A stretch of 64,000 bases of DNA from CAZEIW01 sp964512305 (GTDB lineage Bacteria; Pseudomonadota; Gammaproteobacteria; Burkholderiales; Burkholderiaceae_F). Below are positions 17,773-31,005 of this stretch, in pieces. Under the pieces are notes generated by a model that worked only from the letters and a program-made list of their open reading frames with translations, ran no database searches and was not told the DNA's origin. The stretch lies in the NCBI GenBank assembly GCA_964512305.1, contig CAZEIW010000186.1:1-64000 (forward strand), written 5' to 3'. Numbering within the stretch: the stretch's first letter is position 1; each line of letters starts with the position of its first letter. The position numbers and the translations under genes were made by a program.

Positions 17773-19233
17773 ATGAGCGCGCTGTTCCGGATCGACGAAT
17801 TGCGGCGTATCGAGCACGACGAGGTCGCGCGGCTGCCGCCCGGGACGCTGATGCAGCGCGCCGGGCGCGCCGCGGCGCGCGCGATCGACCGCGAGCGACC
17901 CGGGTCGCACCGCTCGTTCGTCGTCCTGTGCGGCCCGGGCGACAACGGCGGCGACGGCTTCGTCTGCGCTGCCGAGCTCGAGCGCCTCGGGCACCGCTGC
18001 GTGTGCTGGGCGCCGGCGGCCACGAGCCGCCCGGACGCGGCCGCCGCCCGCGCCGCGTGGGTCGCGGCGGGCGGCGCGATCGCCGCGCATCTGCCGGCCA
18101 ACCCGGGCTGCGACGCGGTGATCGATGCGCTGTTCGGCATCGGGCTGACGCGCGCGCTTGCCGACCCGTACCTCACCGCGCTGCGTTGGGCCGAAGCGCT
18201 CGAGGTACCGGTGCACGCGCTCGACGTGCCGAGCGGGCTGGACGCCGACACCGGCGCATGGGTGGGCGGCGTTGCCGGCGCGCATGCCCATGGAACCATC
18301 ACGTTCCTGGGCGACAAGCCCGGCCTGCACACGCTCGACGGCGTCGATGCGGCCGGCGTCGTGCGGGTCGAGGGGCTCGGAGTCGCGGCGCCGGCATCGC
18401 CGGGCCGCCTGGTCGAGCCCGCGGAGTTCGCCGGCGCGCTGCATCGGCGGGCGCGAAATACGCACAAGGGCAGCTTCGGCTCGGTCGCGGTGATCGGCGG
18501 CGCGGCCGGGATGGTCGGCGCCGCACTGCTGGCCGCGCGCGCCGCCCTCAGGCTGGGCGCCGGCCGCGTATACGTCGACTGCATCGGCGCGCCGGAATGG
18601 CGCGTCGATCCGCTGCAGCCCGAGTTGATGTTCCGGCCGCAGTCGCAGGTGCCGGCGGTCGACGCGCTGGTGGTGGGCTGCGGGCTGGGCGCTGGCGACG
18701 CCGCGCTGGCCGCGCTCGAGCGCGCACTCGACGCCGGACCGCCGGTCGTGCTCGATGCGGACGCGCTGAACTGCATCGCGAACATGCCGCAGGCCGCGGC
18801 GAGGCTCTCCGCGCGCGGCGCGCAGGCAGTGGTGACGCCGCACCCCCTCGAAGCGGCGCGGCTGCTCGGCGCCGACGACGTCGAAAGCGTGCAGCGCGAC
18901 CGGATCGCCGCCGCGCGGGCGATCGCCGCGCGCCTGCGCGCCGTCGTCGTGCTGAAGGGCGCGGGCAGCGTGATCGCGGATCCGTCGGGGCGCTACTGGA
19001 TCAACCCCACCGGCGGGCCCGCGCTCGCCACCGCAGGCACCGGCGACGTGCTCGCGGGCATGATCGGTGCGCTGATCGCGCAGGGGATCGAGGCCGGAGA
19101 GGCCGCGCGCGCCGCGGTGTGGCTGCACGGCCGCAGCGCCGACATCCACGGCGGCGACCTGGGGCTGGTGGCCTCGGAGGTGGCGTCCGCCGCCGCGCGC
19201 GAGCTGGCGCGCCTACGCGGCGGGCCGGTCTGA
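17773..19233 (+). CDS. nnr: Bifunctional NAD(P)HX epimerase / dehydratase
   Basis: A 486-residue fusion that repairs hydrated NAD(P)H: the N-terminal YjeF_N epimerase interconverts R and S forms and the C-terminal carbohydrate-kinase-like domain dehydrates S-NAD(P)HX with ADP or ATP. Visible motifs are C-G-P-G-D-N-G-G-D-G-F (about 54-64) in the epimerase, H-K-G-S-F-G-S-V at the start of the dehydratase, D-A-D-A-L-N, T-P-H-P-L-E-A, and the catalytic G-T-G-D-V-L-A-G-M near residue 420. Its last 21 bases overlap the 3' end of the convergent ABC gene. Together with the upstream oxidase it forms a metabolite-repair pair (inference). Confidence 0.93.
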   Translation: MSALFRIDELRRIEHDEVARLPPGTLMQRAGRAAARAIDRERPGSHRSFVVLCGPGDNGGDGFVCAAELERLGHRCVCWAPAATSRPDAAAARAAWVAAGGAIAAHLPANPGCDAVIDALFGIGLTRALADPYLTALRWAEALEVPVHALDVPSGLDADTGAWVGGVAGAHAHGTITFLGDKPGLHTLDGVDAAGVVRVEGLGVAAPASPGRLVEPAEFAGALHRRARNTHKGSFGSVAVIGGAAGMVGAALLAARAALRLGAGRVYVDCIGAPEWRVDPLQPELMFRPQSQVPAVDALVVGCGLGAGDAALAALERALDAGPPVVLDADALNCIANMPQAAARLSARGAQAVVTPHPLEAARLLGADDVESVQRDRIAAARAIAARLRAVVVLKGAGSVIADPSGRYWINPTGGPALATAGTGDVLAGMIGALIAQGIEAGEAARAAVWLHGRSADIHGGDLGLVASEVASAAARELARLRGGPV

Positions 19234-19965
19234 ACCGCCACTGGACAGGCGGCCGGCGCTCAGCAGGACCTTGCGGCGGCACAGCGCCGCGATTTGCGGA
19301 TCGTGCGTGACCAGCACCAGGGTCGAGCCCGTCTCGCGGTTGAGCGCGAACATCAATTCGATCACGGAGGCGCCGGTGGCCGCGTCGAGGCTCCCGGTCG
19401 GCTCGTCCGCGAGGAGGATCGGCGGCCTGGCGACGAACGCGCGCGCCAGCGCGACGCGCTGCTGCTCGCCGCCGGACAGCGTTGCAGGATAGTGCTGCAT
19501 GCGCGCCTGCAGGCCGACCCGCGCGAGCAGCGCGCGAGCAGCCGCCGGCGCGGTCTCGCCGTTCGGCGCGCGCGCCCCCAGCTCGAGGGGCAGCATCGCG
19601 TTCTCGAGCGCCGTGAGGTGCGGCAGCAGCTGGAAGGACTGGAACACGAACCCGACGTTCTCGGCGCGCAGCCGGGCGCGTCCATCCTCGTCGAGCTCGT
19701 ACAGGTCGCGGCCGAACATGCGCACGGTTCCGTGCGTCGGCCGGTCGAGGCCGGCGAGCAGGCCGAGCAGGGTCGACTTGCCGGATCCCGACGCCCCCAG
19801 GACCGCCACCGTTTCGCCGCGCGCGATCGTCAGGTTGATATCATCGAGGATCGTGAGACTGCCCGCCGCCGCGCCGTCAGCCGCCGCCGGCACCACCTTG
19901 CTCAGGCCGCGCGCCTCGAGAGCCGGCTGCGCGCCGGCCGCTGCATCCTCTGCCGAATCCGCCAT
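19213..19965 (-). CDS. ABC transporter ATP-binding protein, LolD/YbbA-like
   Basis: 250-residue ATPase of the MacB/LolD group. Walker A is G-A-S-G-S-G-K-S-T, the Q-loop F-V-F-Q-S-F-Q-L-L-P, the signature L-S-G-G-E-Q-Q-R-V-A, Walker B L-L-A-D-E-P-T-G-S-L-D and the switch His in V-T-H-D. In E. coli ybbA is divergent from tesA and pairs with the permease YbbP; here tesA is also divergent, but no permease gene lies beside it. The ATG at 19965 leaves 24 bases to the tesA start. It probably energises a membrane-extraction permease encoded elsewhere. Confidence 0.87.
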   Translation of the reverse strand: MADSAEDAAAGAQPALEARGLSKVVPAAADGAAAGSLTILDDINLTIARGETVAVLGASGSGKSTLLGLLAGLDRPTHGTVRMFGRDLYELDEDGRARLRAENVGFVFQSFQLLPHLTALENAMLPLELGARAPNGETAPAAARALLARVGLQARMQHYPATLSGGEQQRVALARAFVARPPILLADEPTGSLDAATGASVIELMFALNRETGSTLVLVTHDPQIAALCRRKVLLSAGRLSSGGSDRPAA

Positions 19966-19989
19966 CAAGTGTTCCGCAACTGTCGCCAC

Positions 19990-20721
19990 ATGCGCCGCCC
20001 ATGGCTTCGCCGGTTGGTTCTGCTCGCTCCGGGATTGCGCCTGCCGGCCGCGGCGCTGTGCGCGCTGCTGGTGCTGCAGCCCCTGGCATGCGCCGCGCAG
20101 GCGGCGCCGCCGGGCGTCACCGTCGTCGTGCTCGGCGACAGCCTGTCGGCCGAATACGGGCTGCCGCGCGACACCGGCTGGGTCAAGCTGCTCGCCGATC
20201 GGCTGCGCGATCAGTCGCCGGCGGCCGATCGACGGCGGCAGTATAGCGTCGTCAATGCCAGCATCAGCGGCGAGACCACAAGCGGCGGCCGCGCGCGCCT
20301 GCCGGAGATCCTGCGGCAGCACCACCCGGCGATCGTGATCATCGAGCTGGGCGCCAACGACGGCCTGCGCGGCCTGAGCCCCGAAGCCATGCGCGCCAAC
20401 CTGCAGGCGATGATCGACGCCTGCAGGCAGGCCGGGGCGCGCGTGCTGCTGGTCGGGATCCACGTGCCGCCGAACTACGGCCGCGACTACGACCGGCGCT
20501 TCTACGACACCTTTCGCGACGTGGCGCGGCGCAACGCCGTCGCCTGGGCGCCGTTCCTGCTCGACGGGTTCGCGGACCGGCTCGATCTCTTCCAGGGCGA
20601 CCGCATTCATCCGACCGTCGCCGCGCAACCGCTGATGCTCGACAACGTCTGGCCGTACCTGAAGCCGATGCTGGCGGCGGCCCCCGCCCGCTCGGCGGCA
20701 GCGCCGGGCGGGTCACGATGA
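19990..20721 (+). CDS. tesA: TesA-type GDSL esterase (thioesterase I / arylesterase)
   Basis: Periplasmic multifunctional esterase of the SGNH family, 243 residues. A Sec signal occupies about 1-38 (basic 1-10, Leu/Ala-rich core, cleavage near A-Q-A-A). The blocks are visible in order: nucleophile S51 in G-D-S-L-S, Gly in S-I-S-G-E-T, Asn in G-A-N-D-G, and the Asp/His pair in D-R-I-H-P. The SGNH enzymes of this subgroup hydrolyse acyl-CoA, lysophospholipid and aryl esters. It is divergent from the LolD-like ATPase and its stop overlaps the mnmH start (ATGA). Confidence 0.92.
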   Translation: MRRPWLRRLVLLAPGLRLPAAALCALLVLQPLACAAQAAPPGVTVVVLGDSLSAEYGLPRDTGWVKLLADRLRDQSPAADRRRQYSVVNASISGETTSGGRARLPEILRQHHPAIVIIELGANDGLRGLSPEAMRANLQAMIDACRQAGARVLLVGIHVPPNYGRDYDRRFYDTFRDVARRNAVAWAPFLLDGFADRLDLFQGDRIHPTVAAQPLMLDNVWPYLKPMLAAAPARSAAAPGGSR

Positions 20722-21809
20722 GTGCGAAGATGACCGCGCCGACGACCGACCATTCGCTGCTGCCCGTGCCGCAGGCGCTCGAGCGTCTGGCCGAGTTCGA
20801 CGCCGTCATCGACGTGCGCAGCGAATCCGAATTCGCCGACGACCACCTGCCGGGCGCGATCAACTGCCCCGTGCTCGACGACGCCGAACGGGCCGAGGTC
20901 GGAACGCTGTACACGCGTGCGTCGCCGTTCGAGGCGCGCCGCCGCGGCGCCGCGCTGGTCGCGCGCAACATCGCGCGCCACCTGGAGACGACGTTCGCGG
21001 ACAGGCCGCGCGGCTGGTCGCCCATCGTGTATTGCTGGCGCGGCGGCGAGCGCAGCGCCTCGATGACGCTCGTGATGCAGCGCGTCGGCTGGCGCGCGCG
21101 CCGCCTCCAAGGCGGCTACAAAGCGTACCGGCGGGCGGTCATCGAGGCGCTGCGGGAGCTGCCGCAGCGGTATCGCTACCGGGTCCTGTGCGGCCCCACC
21201 GGCAGCGGCAAGAGCCGCCTGCTGTCGGCACTGGCGCGCGCCGGCGTGCAGGTGCTCGACCTCGAACGCCTCGGCGCGCATCGTGGCTCGGTGCTGGGCG
21301 CGTTGCCGGACCTGCCGCAGCCGTCGCAGAAGCGGTTCGAGTCGGTCATCTGGTCGGCGCTGCGATCGTACGATCCGCAGCGTCCGGTGTTCGTCGAGTC
21401 CGAAAGCCGGCGCCTCGGGAAGCTGCAGGTGCCCGACGCGCTGCTGGAGGCGATGCGCGCCGCACCGTGCCTGCAGCTCGATCTGCCGCTCGCCGAGCGC
21501 GTGCGCCTGCTGAGGCAGGACTACGCGCACCTGGAGAGCGGCGCGCCGCCGCTCGCCGCGCAGCTCGACAGCCTCGCGCCGCTGCACGGGCGCGAGCGCG
21601 TCGAGGCGTGGAAGGCATGCGCGAGCGCGGGCGACTGGGCGCGGCTGGTCGGCCGCCTGCTCGAGGAGCACTACGACCCCGCGTACCGGCGGTCGATCGG
21701 GCAGCACTTCCCGCGCATGTCCGCCGCGCGCCGCGTCGATATCGCAAGCGCGGACGACGAGCGCTTCGAGGCGGCAGCGCGCGATCTGGCCGCCGCGCCC
21801 GAGGATTGA
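20718..21809 (+). CDS. mnmH: tRNA 2-selenouridine synthase MnmH (SelU)
   Basis: Converts 2-thiouridine at the wobble position of Glu, Gln and Lys tRNAs to 2-selenouridine by way of a geranylated intermediate. The N-terminal rhodanese domain has its catalytic cysteine C106 in Y-C-W-R-G-G-E-R-S, the MnmH-specific loop. The C-terminal half is a P-loop domain with G-P-T-G-S-G-K-S near residue 157. Length (363) is normal. Its ATG shares bases with the tesA stop. It needs selenophosphate, so selD should exist elsewhere in the genome; it is not in this window. Confidence 0.93.
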   Translation: MSAKMTAPTTDHSLLPVPQALERLAEFDAVIDVRSESEFADDHLPGAINCPVLDDAERAEVGTLYTRASPFEARRRGAALVARNIARHLETTFADRPRGWSPIVYCWRGGERSASMTLVMQRVGWRARRLQGGYKAYRRAVIEALRELPQRYRYRVLCGPTGSGKSRLLSALARAGVQVLDLERLGAHRGSVLGALPDLPQPSQKRFESVIWSALRSYDPQRPVFVESESRRLGKLQVPDALLEAMRAAPCLQLDLPLAERVRLLRQDYAHLESGAPPLAAQLDSLAPLHGRERVEAWKACASAGDWARLVGRLLEEHYDPAYRRSIGQHFPRMSAARRVDIASADDERFEAAARDLAAAPED

Positions 21810-21856
21810 GCGCCGCGCGCCGCTGCCGCGGCGGGTCGGACGCCCGGCCGGACGAA

Positions 21857-23800
21857 TCAGTTGGACGAATCAGCCGCCTTGCCGGCGGTGCGGCCGAGAT
21901 CGGCGCGCACGACGTGCGCATCGAAGCGCTCCCGCAGCGCGTCGAGGTAGGCGCGCTCGTCGGCGGAAGCGATCTGCTGCAGCCACGTCTTTTCCTCGCG
22001 CTGGCGCGCCTCGCCGGACGCGGTGTCCGGCGCCTGGACGCCGAGCACCCGCACGACCGAATACCCGCCCCCCGCGAGGTCGACGCCCACATACGCCGGC
22101 AGCTTGTCCGCCGGCGCGGCCATGATCGCGGCGACCGACGCCAACGGCAGGCCCTGCGGGTCCTGGCGGCCGACCAGGTGCGTCGCTTCGAAGCCGGCTT
22201 CGGAGGCGCCCTCGGCGGGCGCCTTCTGCAGCTCCGCCAGCCGGGCCTCGCCCGCCTGGCGTGCCAGCCGCGCGGCGGCGGCACCCTCGAGCTGCGCCTT
22301 GATCCGCGCCCGCACCTGCTCGAGCGGCTGCACCGCCGCCGGCTTGTACTCGAGCACGCGCGCCGAGACGAGCGCCCCGCCACCGATCTCGATCGCCTTG
22401 CTGTTGCGCTTCTTGGTCAGGGAATCGGACGAGAACACGGCGTCTATCACGGCAGGCGTGAAGATCCTGGCCAGCTCGGGCTGCCGCGGCATGCCCTGGC
22501 GCGTCAGGCCGTCGACCGTCTGCAACTGCAGCTGGAACTTGTCCGCAGCGGCCTTGAGCCCGTCGGACTGCTCGTAGACGAAATTGGAGAACTGCTCCGC
22601 GGTGTCCGCGAAGGTCTTTTGCGCCGCCGTGCGGCGCAGCTCGTTCTCGATCTGCGCCCGAACCTGGTCGAACGGCTTGACGCTGGCGGGCTTGATCCCG
22701 GTGACCCGGATGATGTGAAAGCCGAAGTCGGACTCGACCACGTCGCTGATCGCGCCTTCCTTGAGACCGAACGCGGCGTCCTCGAACGGCTTGACCATCA
22801 TGCCGCGGCCGAACCACCCGAGATCCCCGCCCTTCTCGGCCGAGCCCGGGTCCTTGGAGTACTCCTGCGCGAGCTTGGCGAAGCTCCCCGGGTTCGCGCG
22901 CACGCGGGCGAGCAGCTCGTCGGCGAGCTTGCGCGCGGCCGCCTTGTCGGGCGCGGAACCGCCCGCCCCCGCCGTGATCAGGATATGGCTGGCGCGCCGC
23001 TGCTCGGCCTCGCTCCAGCGCGCCTGGCTCTTGTCGTAGAAGCTCTTCGCGTCGGCCTCCGGAATGGCGATCTTCGACGCGACGTCCTCGGGGCGCAGCA
23101 CCAGGTATTCGACGCGCGCCACCTCCGGCGTCTTGAAGCGATCCGGGTTGGACTCGTACTCGGCCTTGATCGCGTCGTCGCCGACGCTCGCCTTCGACAG
23201 GAAGTCCTCGGGCTTGAACCGCAGCTCGCGCACCGCGCGCTTCTCCTGCTGCAGCGCCCAGAGGCGGTCCGCGACCGTCTTGGGCAGCAGCGCGGTGTCG
23301 GTCACCCCGTCGGCAAGCGTCTTGCGCAGCAGGTCGGAGCGCAGCCTCGCCTCGAACCCGGGAATGCTCATGCCCTGCGCGGCGATCAGTGCCTTGTAGG
23401 TGTCGTAGTCGAAGTGCCCGTTTGACTGGAACTGCGGGATCCCGCCGATCACCTCCTGCAAGCGGCGGTTGTCGACCGACAGCCGCGTGCGCGCGATCTC
23501 GTGCGCGAGCGATCTCTCGGACAGCAGCGCGTCGAGGGTCGCGGCGCGCGCCTGCGGCGTGTCGAACAGGCTCGGATCGACGTTCGGCCCCAGCATCTGG
23601 GTCAGGCGGTCGATGCGCTCGCGCTGCGCGACTTCCAGCTCCTGCTGCGTGATCGGCTCGCCGCCCACCTTGGCGATCGCATTGCCTTCGCTCAGGAAAT
23701 TCGTGAAGCCGTAGATGCCGGAGACGACGAACGGAATGAAGATCAGCAGCACCAGGACCGGCATCAGCCACTTGCGATGGGTTCGGATCGTCTCAAACAT
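21857..23800 (-). CDS. ppiD: Periplasmic folding factor PpiD (SurA_N / parvulin-type)
   Basis: Inner-membrane-anchored chaperone that helps proteins leaving the Sec translocon. The 647-residue protein has a short cytoplasmic tail, one membrane helix at about 13-33, a SurA-like N-terminal chaperone region and a parvulin domain starting at R-A-S-H-I-L-I near 267, with G-G-D-L-G-W-F and G-F-H-I-I-R-V as the usual core motifs. A second, degenerate helical region completes the C-terminus. It follows tRNA-Asp on the same strand; the lon-hupB-tRNA-ppiD order is conserved among proteobacteria. Confidence 0.94.
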   Translation of the reverse strand: MFETIRTHRKWLMPVLVLLIFIPFVVSGIYGFTNFLSEGNAIAKVGGEPITQQELEVAQRERIDRLTQMLGPNVDPSLFDTPQARAATLDALLSERSLAHEIARTRLSVDNRRLQEVIGGIPQFQSNGHFDYDTYKALIAAQGMSIPGFEARLRSDLLRKTLADGVTDTALLPKTVADRLWALQQEKRAVRELRFKPEDFLSKASVGDDAIKAEYESNPDRFKTPEVARVEYLVLRPEDVASKIAIPEADAKSFYDKSQARWSEAEQRRASHILITAGAGGSAPDKAAARKLADELLARVRANPGSFAKLAQEYSKDPGSAEKGGDLGWFGRGMMVKPFEDAAFGLKEGAISDVVESDFGFHIIRVTGIKPASVKPFDQVRAQIENELRRTAAQKTFADTAEQFSNFVYEQSDGLKAAADKFQLQLQTVDGLTRQGMPRQPELARIFTPAVIDAVFSSDSLTKKRNSKAIEIGGGALVSARVLEYKPAAVQPLEQVRARIKAQLEGAAAARLARQAGEARLAELQKAPAEGASEAGFEATHLVGRQDPQGLPLASVAAIMAAPADKLPAYVGVDLAGGGYSVVRVLGVQAPDTASGEARQREEKTWLQQIASADERAYLDALRERFDAHVVRADLGRTAGKAADSSN

Positions 23801-23892
23801 GGCGTAAGCGCTCTAGGGGACCGGCGACGCGGCTCGAGGTCTCGGGCGTCGATCGATCAGGGGACGTCGATGGGAGGGGCACGCGATGATTT

Positions 23893-23969
23893 TGGCGGAG
23901 CGGACGGGACTCGAACCCGCGACCCCCGGCGTGACAGGCCGGTATTCTAACCAACTGAACTACCGCTCC
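23893..23969 (-). tRNA. tRNA-Asp (GTC)
   Basis: A 77-base cloverleaf with encoded CCA. The acceptor stem GGAGCGG (5' end at 969-963) pairs with CCGCTCC (903-897). The D arm has AGTTGGTTAGA, the anticodon loop reads CTGTCAC, giving GTC, and the T arm contains GGTTCGAGTCC. It lies 48 bases after tRNA-Val on the same strand. Confidence 0.97.
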
Positions 23970-24017
23970 GCGCGTACGCAACACGCCTGCCAGTGGCCGT
24001 GCGCCGGGGCCGCGCTT

Positions 24018-24093
24018 TGGTGGGTGCTGAGAGGCTCGAACTCCCGACCTACGCCTTGTAAGGGCGCCGCTCTACCAACTGAGCTAAGCACCC
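24018..24093 (-). tRNA. tRNA-Val (TAC)
   Basis: A 76-base cloverleaf with encoded CCA. The acceptor stem GGGTGCT pairs with AGCACCC, the D loop has AGTTGGTAGA, the anticodon loop reads CTTACAA, giving TAC for valine, and the T arm contains AGTTCGAGCC. It sits 93 bases after hupB and just before tRNA-Asp. Confidence 0.97.
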
Positions 24094-24186
24094 TGCCGAC
24101 ACGGACGCCTCGCTGCTGGCCCGCTTGCTCCCGCGGCACCGATCGCGACCTGTGGACGCGATCGAGCGACGGTCATGCAAAGTCGG

Positions 24187-24459
24187 TCAGTTTACCGCAT
24201 CCTTCAGCGCCTTGCCAGCGCGGAACTTCGGCACCTTCGCCGCCTTGATCTTGATCGGCTGGTTGGTGCGCGGATTGCGGCCGGTGCGCGCCGCACGCTT
24301 GCCGACCATGAACGTCCCGAACCCGACGAGCGTGACCGAGTTGCCCTTTTTCAGCGAAGACCGAATGCCACCGACGATCGCCTCGAGCGCGCGTCCGGCG
24401 GCCGCTTTCGAGATGTCGGCCTGGCGGGCAATGTGTTCGATCAATTCGGTTTTGTTCAC
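24187..24459 (-). CDS. hupB: DNA-binding protein HU-beta
   Basis: 90-residue nucleoid protein of the HU/IHF family that bends and compacts DNA as a dimer. The N-terminal helices (M-N-K-T-E-L-I-E-H-I-A), the G-F-G-T-F turn, the R-x-G-R-N-P-x-T beta-arm tip with its intercalating proline, and the final K-A-L-K-D-A-V-N are all present. The start is a GTG at 24457-24459 with GAGGGGG five bases upstream. It lies after lon, as in many proteobacteria, and has its own candidate promoters. Confidence 0.97.
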   Translation of the reverse strand: MNKTELIEHIARQADISKAAAGRALEAIVGGIRSSLKKGNSVTLVGFGTFMVGKRAARTGRNPRTNQPIKIKAAKVPKFRAGKALKDAVN

Positions 24460-24474
24460 GTAAACCCCCTCGAC

Positions 24475-24504
24475 ATTTTGGCTTTACGAATTCTTGGCTG
24501 GCAA
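24475..24504 (-). promoter_or_regulatory. Candidate proximal hupB promoter
   Basis: TTGCCA (24504-24499) and CAAAAT (24480-24475) are separated by 18 bases on the minus strand, four to five of six matches each. Transcription would begin only a few bases before the hupB ribosome site, leaving a very short leader. Confidence 0.35.
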
Positions 24505-24651
24505 CGGGGTGCCGGCCGGATCCTCCGGCTCATCGCTTCGACCGGGTGCTGCCGATCGCCGGGCGTGCCGTGTCGCACGCCCGCGCGATCCTGATCATTG
24601 CTTGAAGCCGCCTGCGCGACGGAATGTTGCCGGGGCAATGCAGCGCCGCCT

Positions 24652-24680
24652 ATTCAACATCGCGCCCCAGGGAGTGTCAA
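24652..24680 (-). promoter_or_regulatory. Candidate distal hupB promoter with perfect -35
   Basis: TTGACA (24680-24675), a 17-base spacer and TTGAAT (24657-24652) on the minus strand, between the lon stop and hupB. A perfect -35 in such GC-rich DNA is unlikely by chance. It would give a leader of roughly 185 bases before hupB. Confidence 0.55.
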
Positions 24681-24742
24681 GCACGAACTGCGGCGCGCGG
24701 CGGCGCGTGTGGCGCGCCGTCCGCGCGTCTGCGCGCCGCCGC

Positions 24743-27184
<2,442 letters not shown>

Positions 27185-27212
27185 CTTGGGTCCTGGAGGC
27201 GGGATGCCGTGG

Positions 27213-27240
27213 AAATGGGGCCAAATTGCCGGGATTCAAG
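27213..27240 (-). promoter_or_regulatory. Sigma-32 (heat-shock) promoter of lon
   Basis: On the minus strand CTTGAA (27240-27235), 14 bases and CCCCATTT (27220-27213) match the RpoH consensus CTTGAA-N13-15-CCCCATnT at every specified position. The lon ATG follows 28 bases after the -10 element, with AGGA as the ribosome site. Confidence 0.8.
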
Positions 27241-27349
27241 CGTTGCCGCTCGTGGTCGGGACGGCCCCGCTGGGAATCTAGCACGGCCCGCAGGGGCCGG
27301 CCCGGCAAGGCGCCGGCGGGACAGGCTCCGCCCGGACCGGGGGCGCGGT

Positions 27350-28615
<1,266 letters not shown>

Positions 28616-28666
28616 CGCCCGTCTGCCTCGCCTCGTCCGCCGCCCGGCGCGTCCTCGGCCGCGTGC

Positions 28667-29329
<663 letters not shown>

Positions 29330-29378
29330 CTTCGTGCTCCCATACCTCGCCGGCGGCCGCGCCGCCCGCAGGCGCCGC

Positions 29379-30707
29379 TCAGGCGGCGTGTTCCATCAGC
29401 TCGTCGAACGCGACCGCCGTGTCGATCACGCGCGCGCGCTCGAGCACCCAGGCGATCACGTTGTCCTCCACGACCGCGCCCTCGATCTGGTCGAGCCGCT
29501 CGCGATTGCCGAGGTACCACTGGATCACCTCGGCCGGCTTCTCGTAGCTTTGCGCGACGGTTTCGATCGCCTTGCGCACCTGCTCCTGGCGCGCCTGCAG
29601 GCCGTGGGCCTTGACGATCTCGCCCAGCAGCAGCCCGAGCCGGACACGGCGCTCCGATTGGGCCGCAAACAGCTCCGGGCCGGGCGCAGCCGGCCCCGCC
29701 GCCCCCGGACGCCCGCCGCGGCTTGCCCGCGCCGTCTCGGCCAGGCGCTGCTGGTCGGCCTCGACCAGCGTCCGCGGCAGCTCGAAATGCGCCGCGCCAT
29801 GCAGGGCGTCGAGCACGCTGTCGCGCGTGCGCGCGCGCAGCCGCGCCGCGACCTCGCGCTCGAGATTGGCGCGCACCTCGGCGCGCATCCGGTCGAGGTC
29901 GCCGTCGGCAACCCCCAGCGCGCGCGCGAAATCGGCGTCGATCGCCGGCAGCCGCAGCGCCTCGACCTGCTTGACCGTGAGCTCGAACTGCGCGCGCCTG
30001 CCCGCGAGCGGCGTCCCGCCGGCCTGGCCGGCGATTTGTCCGGGATAGTCGGCCGGGAAGGCCAGCTCGAAGTGCCGCTGCTCGCCCGCCCGGCAGCCCC
30101 GCACCGCGGCCTCGAACTCGGGCAGCATGCGCCCGCGACCCAGGACGAAGCGGAAGTCGGTCGCGCTTCCGCCCTCGAACGCGGCACCGTCGATCGTGCC
30201 GCGGAAGTCGACCTGCACGCGGTCGCCGTCGCGCGCCTCGCGCGCGGCCGCCTCGTAAACGCCCCGCTGCCCGCGCATGATCTCGAGCGTCTTGTCGACT
30301 TCGGCCGCGCCGATGTCGCAGGTCGCGCGCCGCACCTCGAGCTTCGACACCTCGTCGTAGCGGATGTCGGGGTAGACCTCGAACGTGGCGCTGAAGGCGA
30401 CTTCGCCGGCGCCGCCGTCCTTCCTGGGCTCGAGGCGCGGCGCGCCCGCCACGCGCAGCTTCTGCGACTCGAGCGCCGCCGACAGCGCCTGCTCGACCTT
30501 GTCGTTGAGCACTTCGGTCTGCACCTGCGCGCCGTACGACGCCGCCACGAGCTTCATGGGGACCTTGCCGCGCCGGAAGCCCGGCATGCTCGCGGTTCGC
30601 GCGAGCTTGCCCAGACGCAGCGCGACCTCCTTGTCGATCTCGGCGGTCGCGACGCTCAGGTCGATGCGGCGCTCCAAGGCGCCCAGGGTCTGGATGTTCT
30701 GTTGCAT
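29379..30707 (-). CDS. tig: Trigger factor (ribosome-associated chaperone)
   Basis: Binds ribosomal protein L23 and shields nascent chains. The 442-residue protein has the ribosome-binding N-domain with the signature G-F-R-R-G-K-V-P near residues 43-50, the FKBP-like prolyl isomerase domain (about 155-245, with D-R-V-Q-V-D-F-x-G and L-G-x-G-x-M-L-P-x-F-E) and the helical C-terminal cradle. An unusual Gly/Pro/Ala-rich insertion (S-R-G-G-R-P-G-A-A-G-P) interrupts the C-domain near residue 330. It starts 53 bases after tRNA-Leu and may share its transcript. Confidence 0.95.
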   Translation of the reverse strand: MQQNIQTLGALERRIDLSVATAEIDKEVALRLGKLARTASMPGFRRGKVPMKLVAASYGAQVQTEVLNDKVEQALSAALESQKLRVAGAPRLEPRKDGGAGEVAFSATFEVYPDIRYDEVSKLEVRRATCDIGAAEVDKTLEIMRGQRGVYEAAAREARDGDRVQVDFRGTIDGAAFEGGSATDFRFVLGRGRMLPEFEAAVRGCRAGEQRHFELAFPADYPGQIAGQAGGTPLAGRRAQFELTVKQVEALRLPAIDADFARALGVADGDLDRMRAEVRANLEREVAARLRARTRDSVLDALHGAAHFELPRTLVEADQQRLAETARASRGGRPGAAGPAAPGPELFAAQSERRVRLGLLLGEIVKAHGLQARQEQVRKAIETVAQSYEKPAEVIQWYLGNRERLDQIEGAVVEDNVIAWVLERARVIDTAVAFDELMEHAA

Positions 30708-30760
30708 ACTGTCCGAATTGGCACGGCCGTGCTCCGCATGGGCCGCGGTGATGGAGTCGC

Positions 30761-30847
30761 TGGTGCGAAGGGGGGGACTCGAACCCCCACGCCGGTGAAG
30801 GCGTCAGGACCTAAACCTGGTGCGTCTACCAATTTCGCCACCTTCGC
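30761..30847 (-). tRNA. tRNA-Leu (TAG)
   Basis: An 87-base class II tRNA with a long variable arm and encoded CCA. The acceptor stem GCGAAGG pairs with CCTTCGC. The anticodon loop TTTAGGT gives TAG, and the T arm contains GGTTCGAGTCC. A TAGAAT-like -10 lies about 75 bases upstream, with no matching -35. tig follows on the same strand. Confidence 0.96.
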
Positions 30848-31005
30848 AGCGGCCCCGCACGCGGTTGCAGGGGCGGCGATGCAGCCCGCCGGTCGGCACC
30901 CGACCGTCGGCACTGGACACCGATTCTAATCGAAGAAGCGCGCGGCCCGCGGCCGAAGCGCGCGCCCCGCGGCCGCGGCGTCCGCTGCATGTTAGCTTTC
31001 CACGC

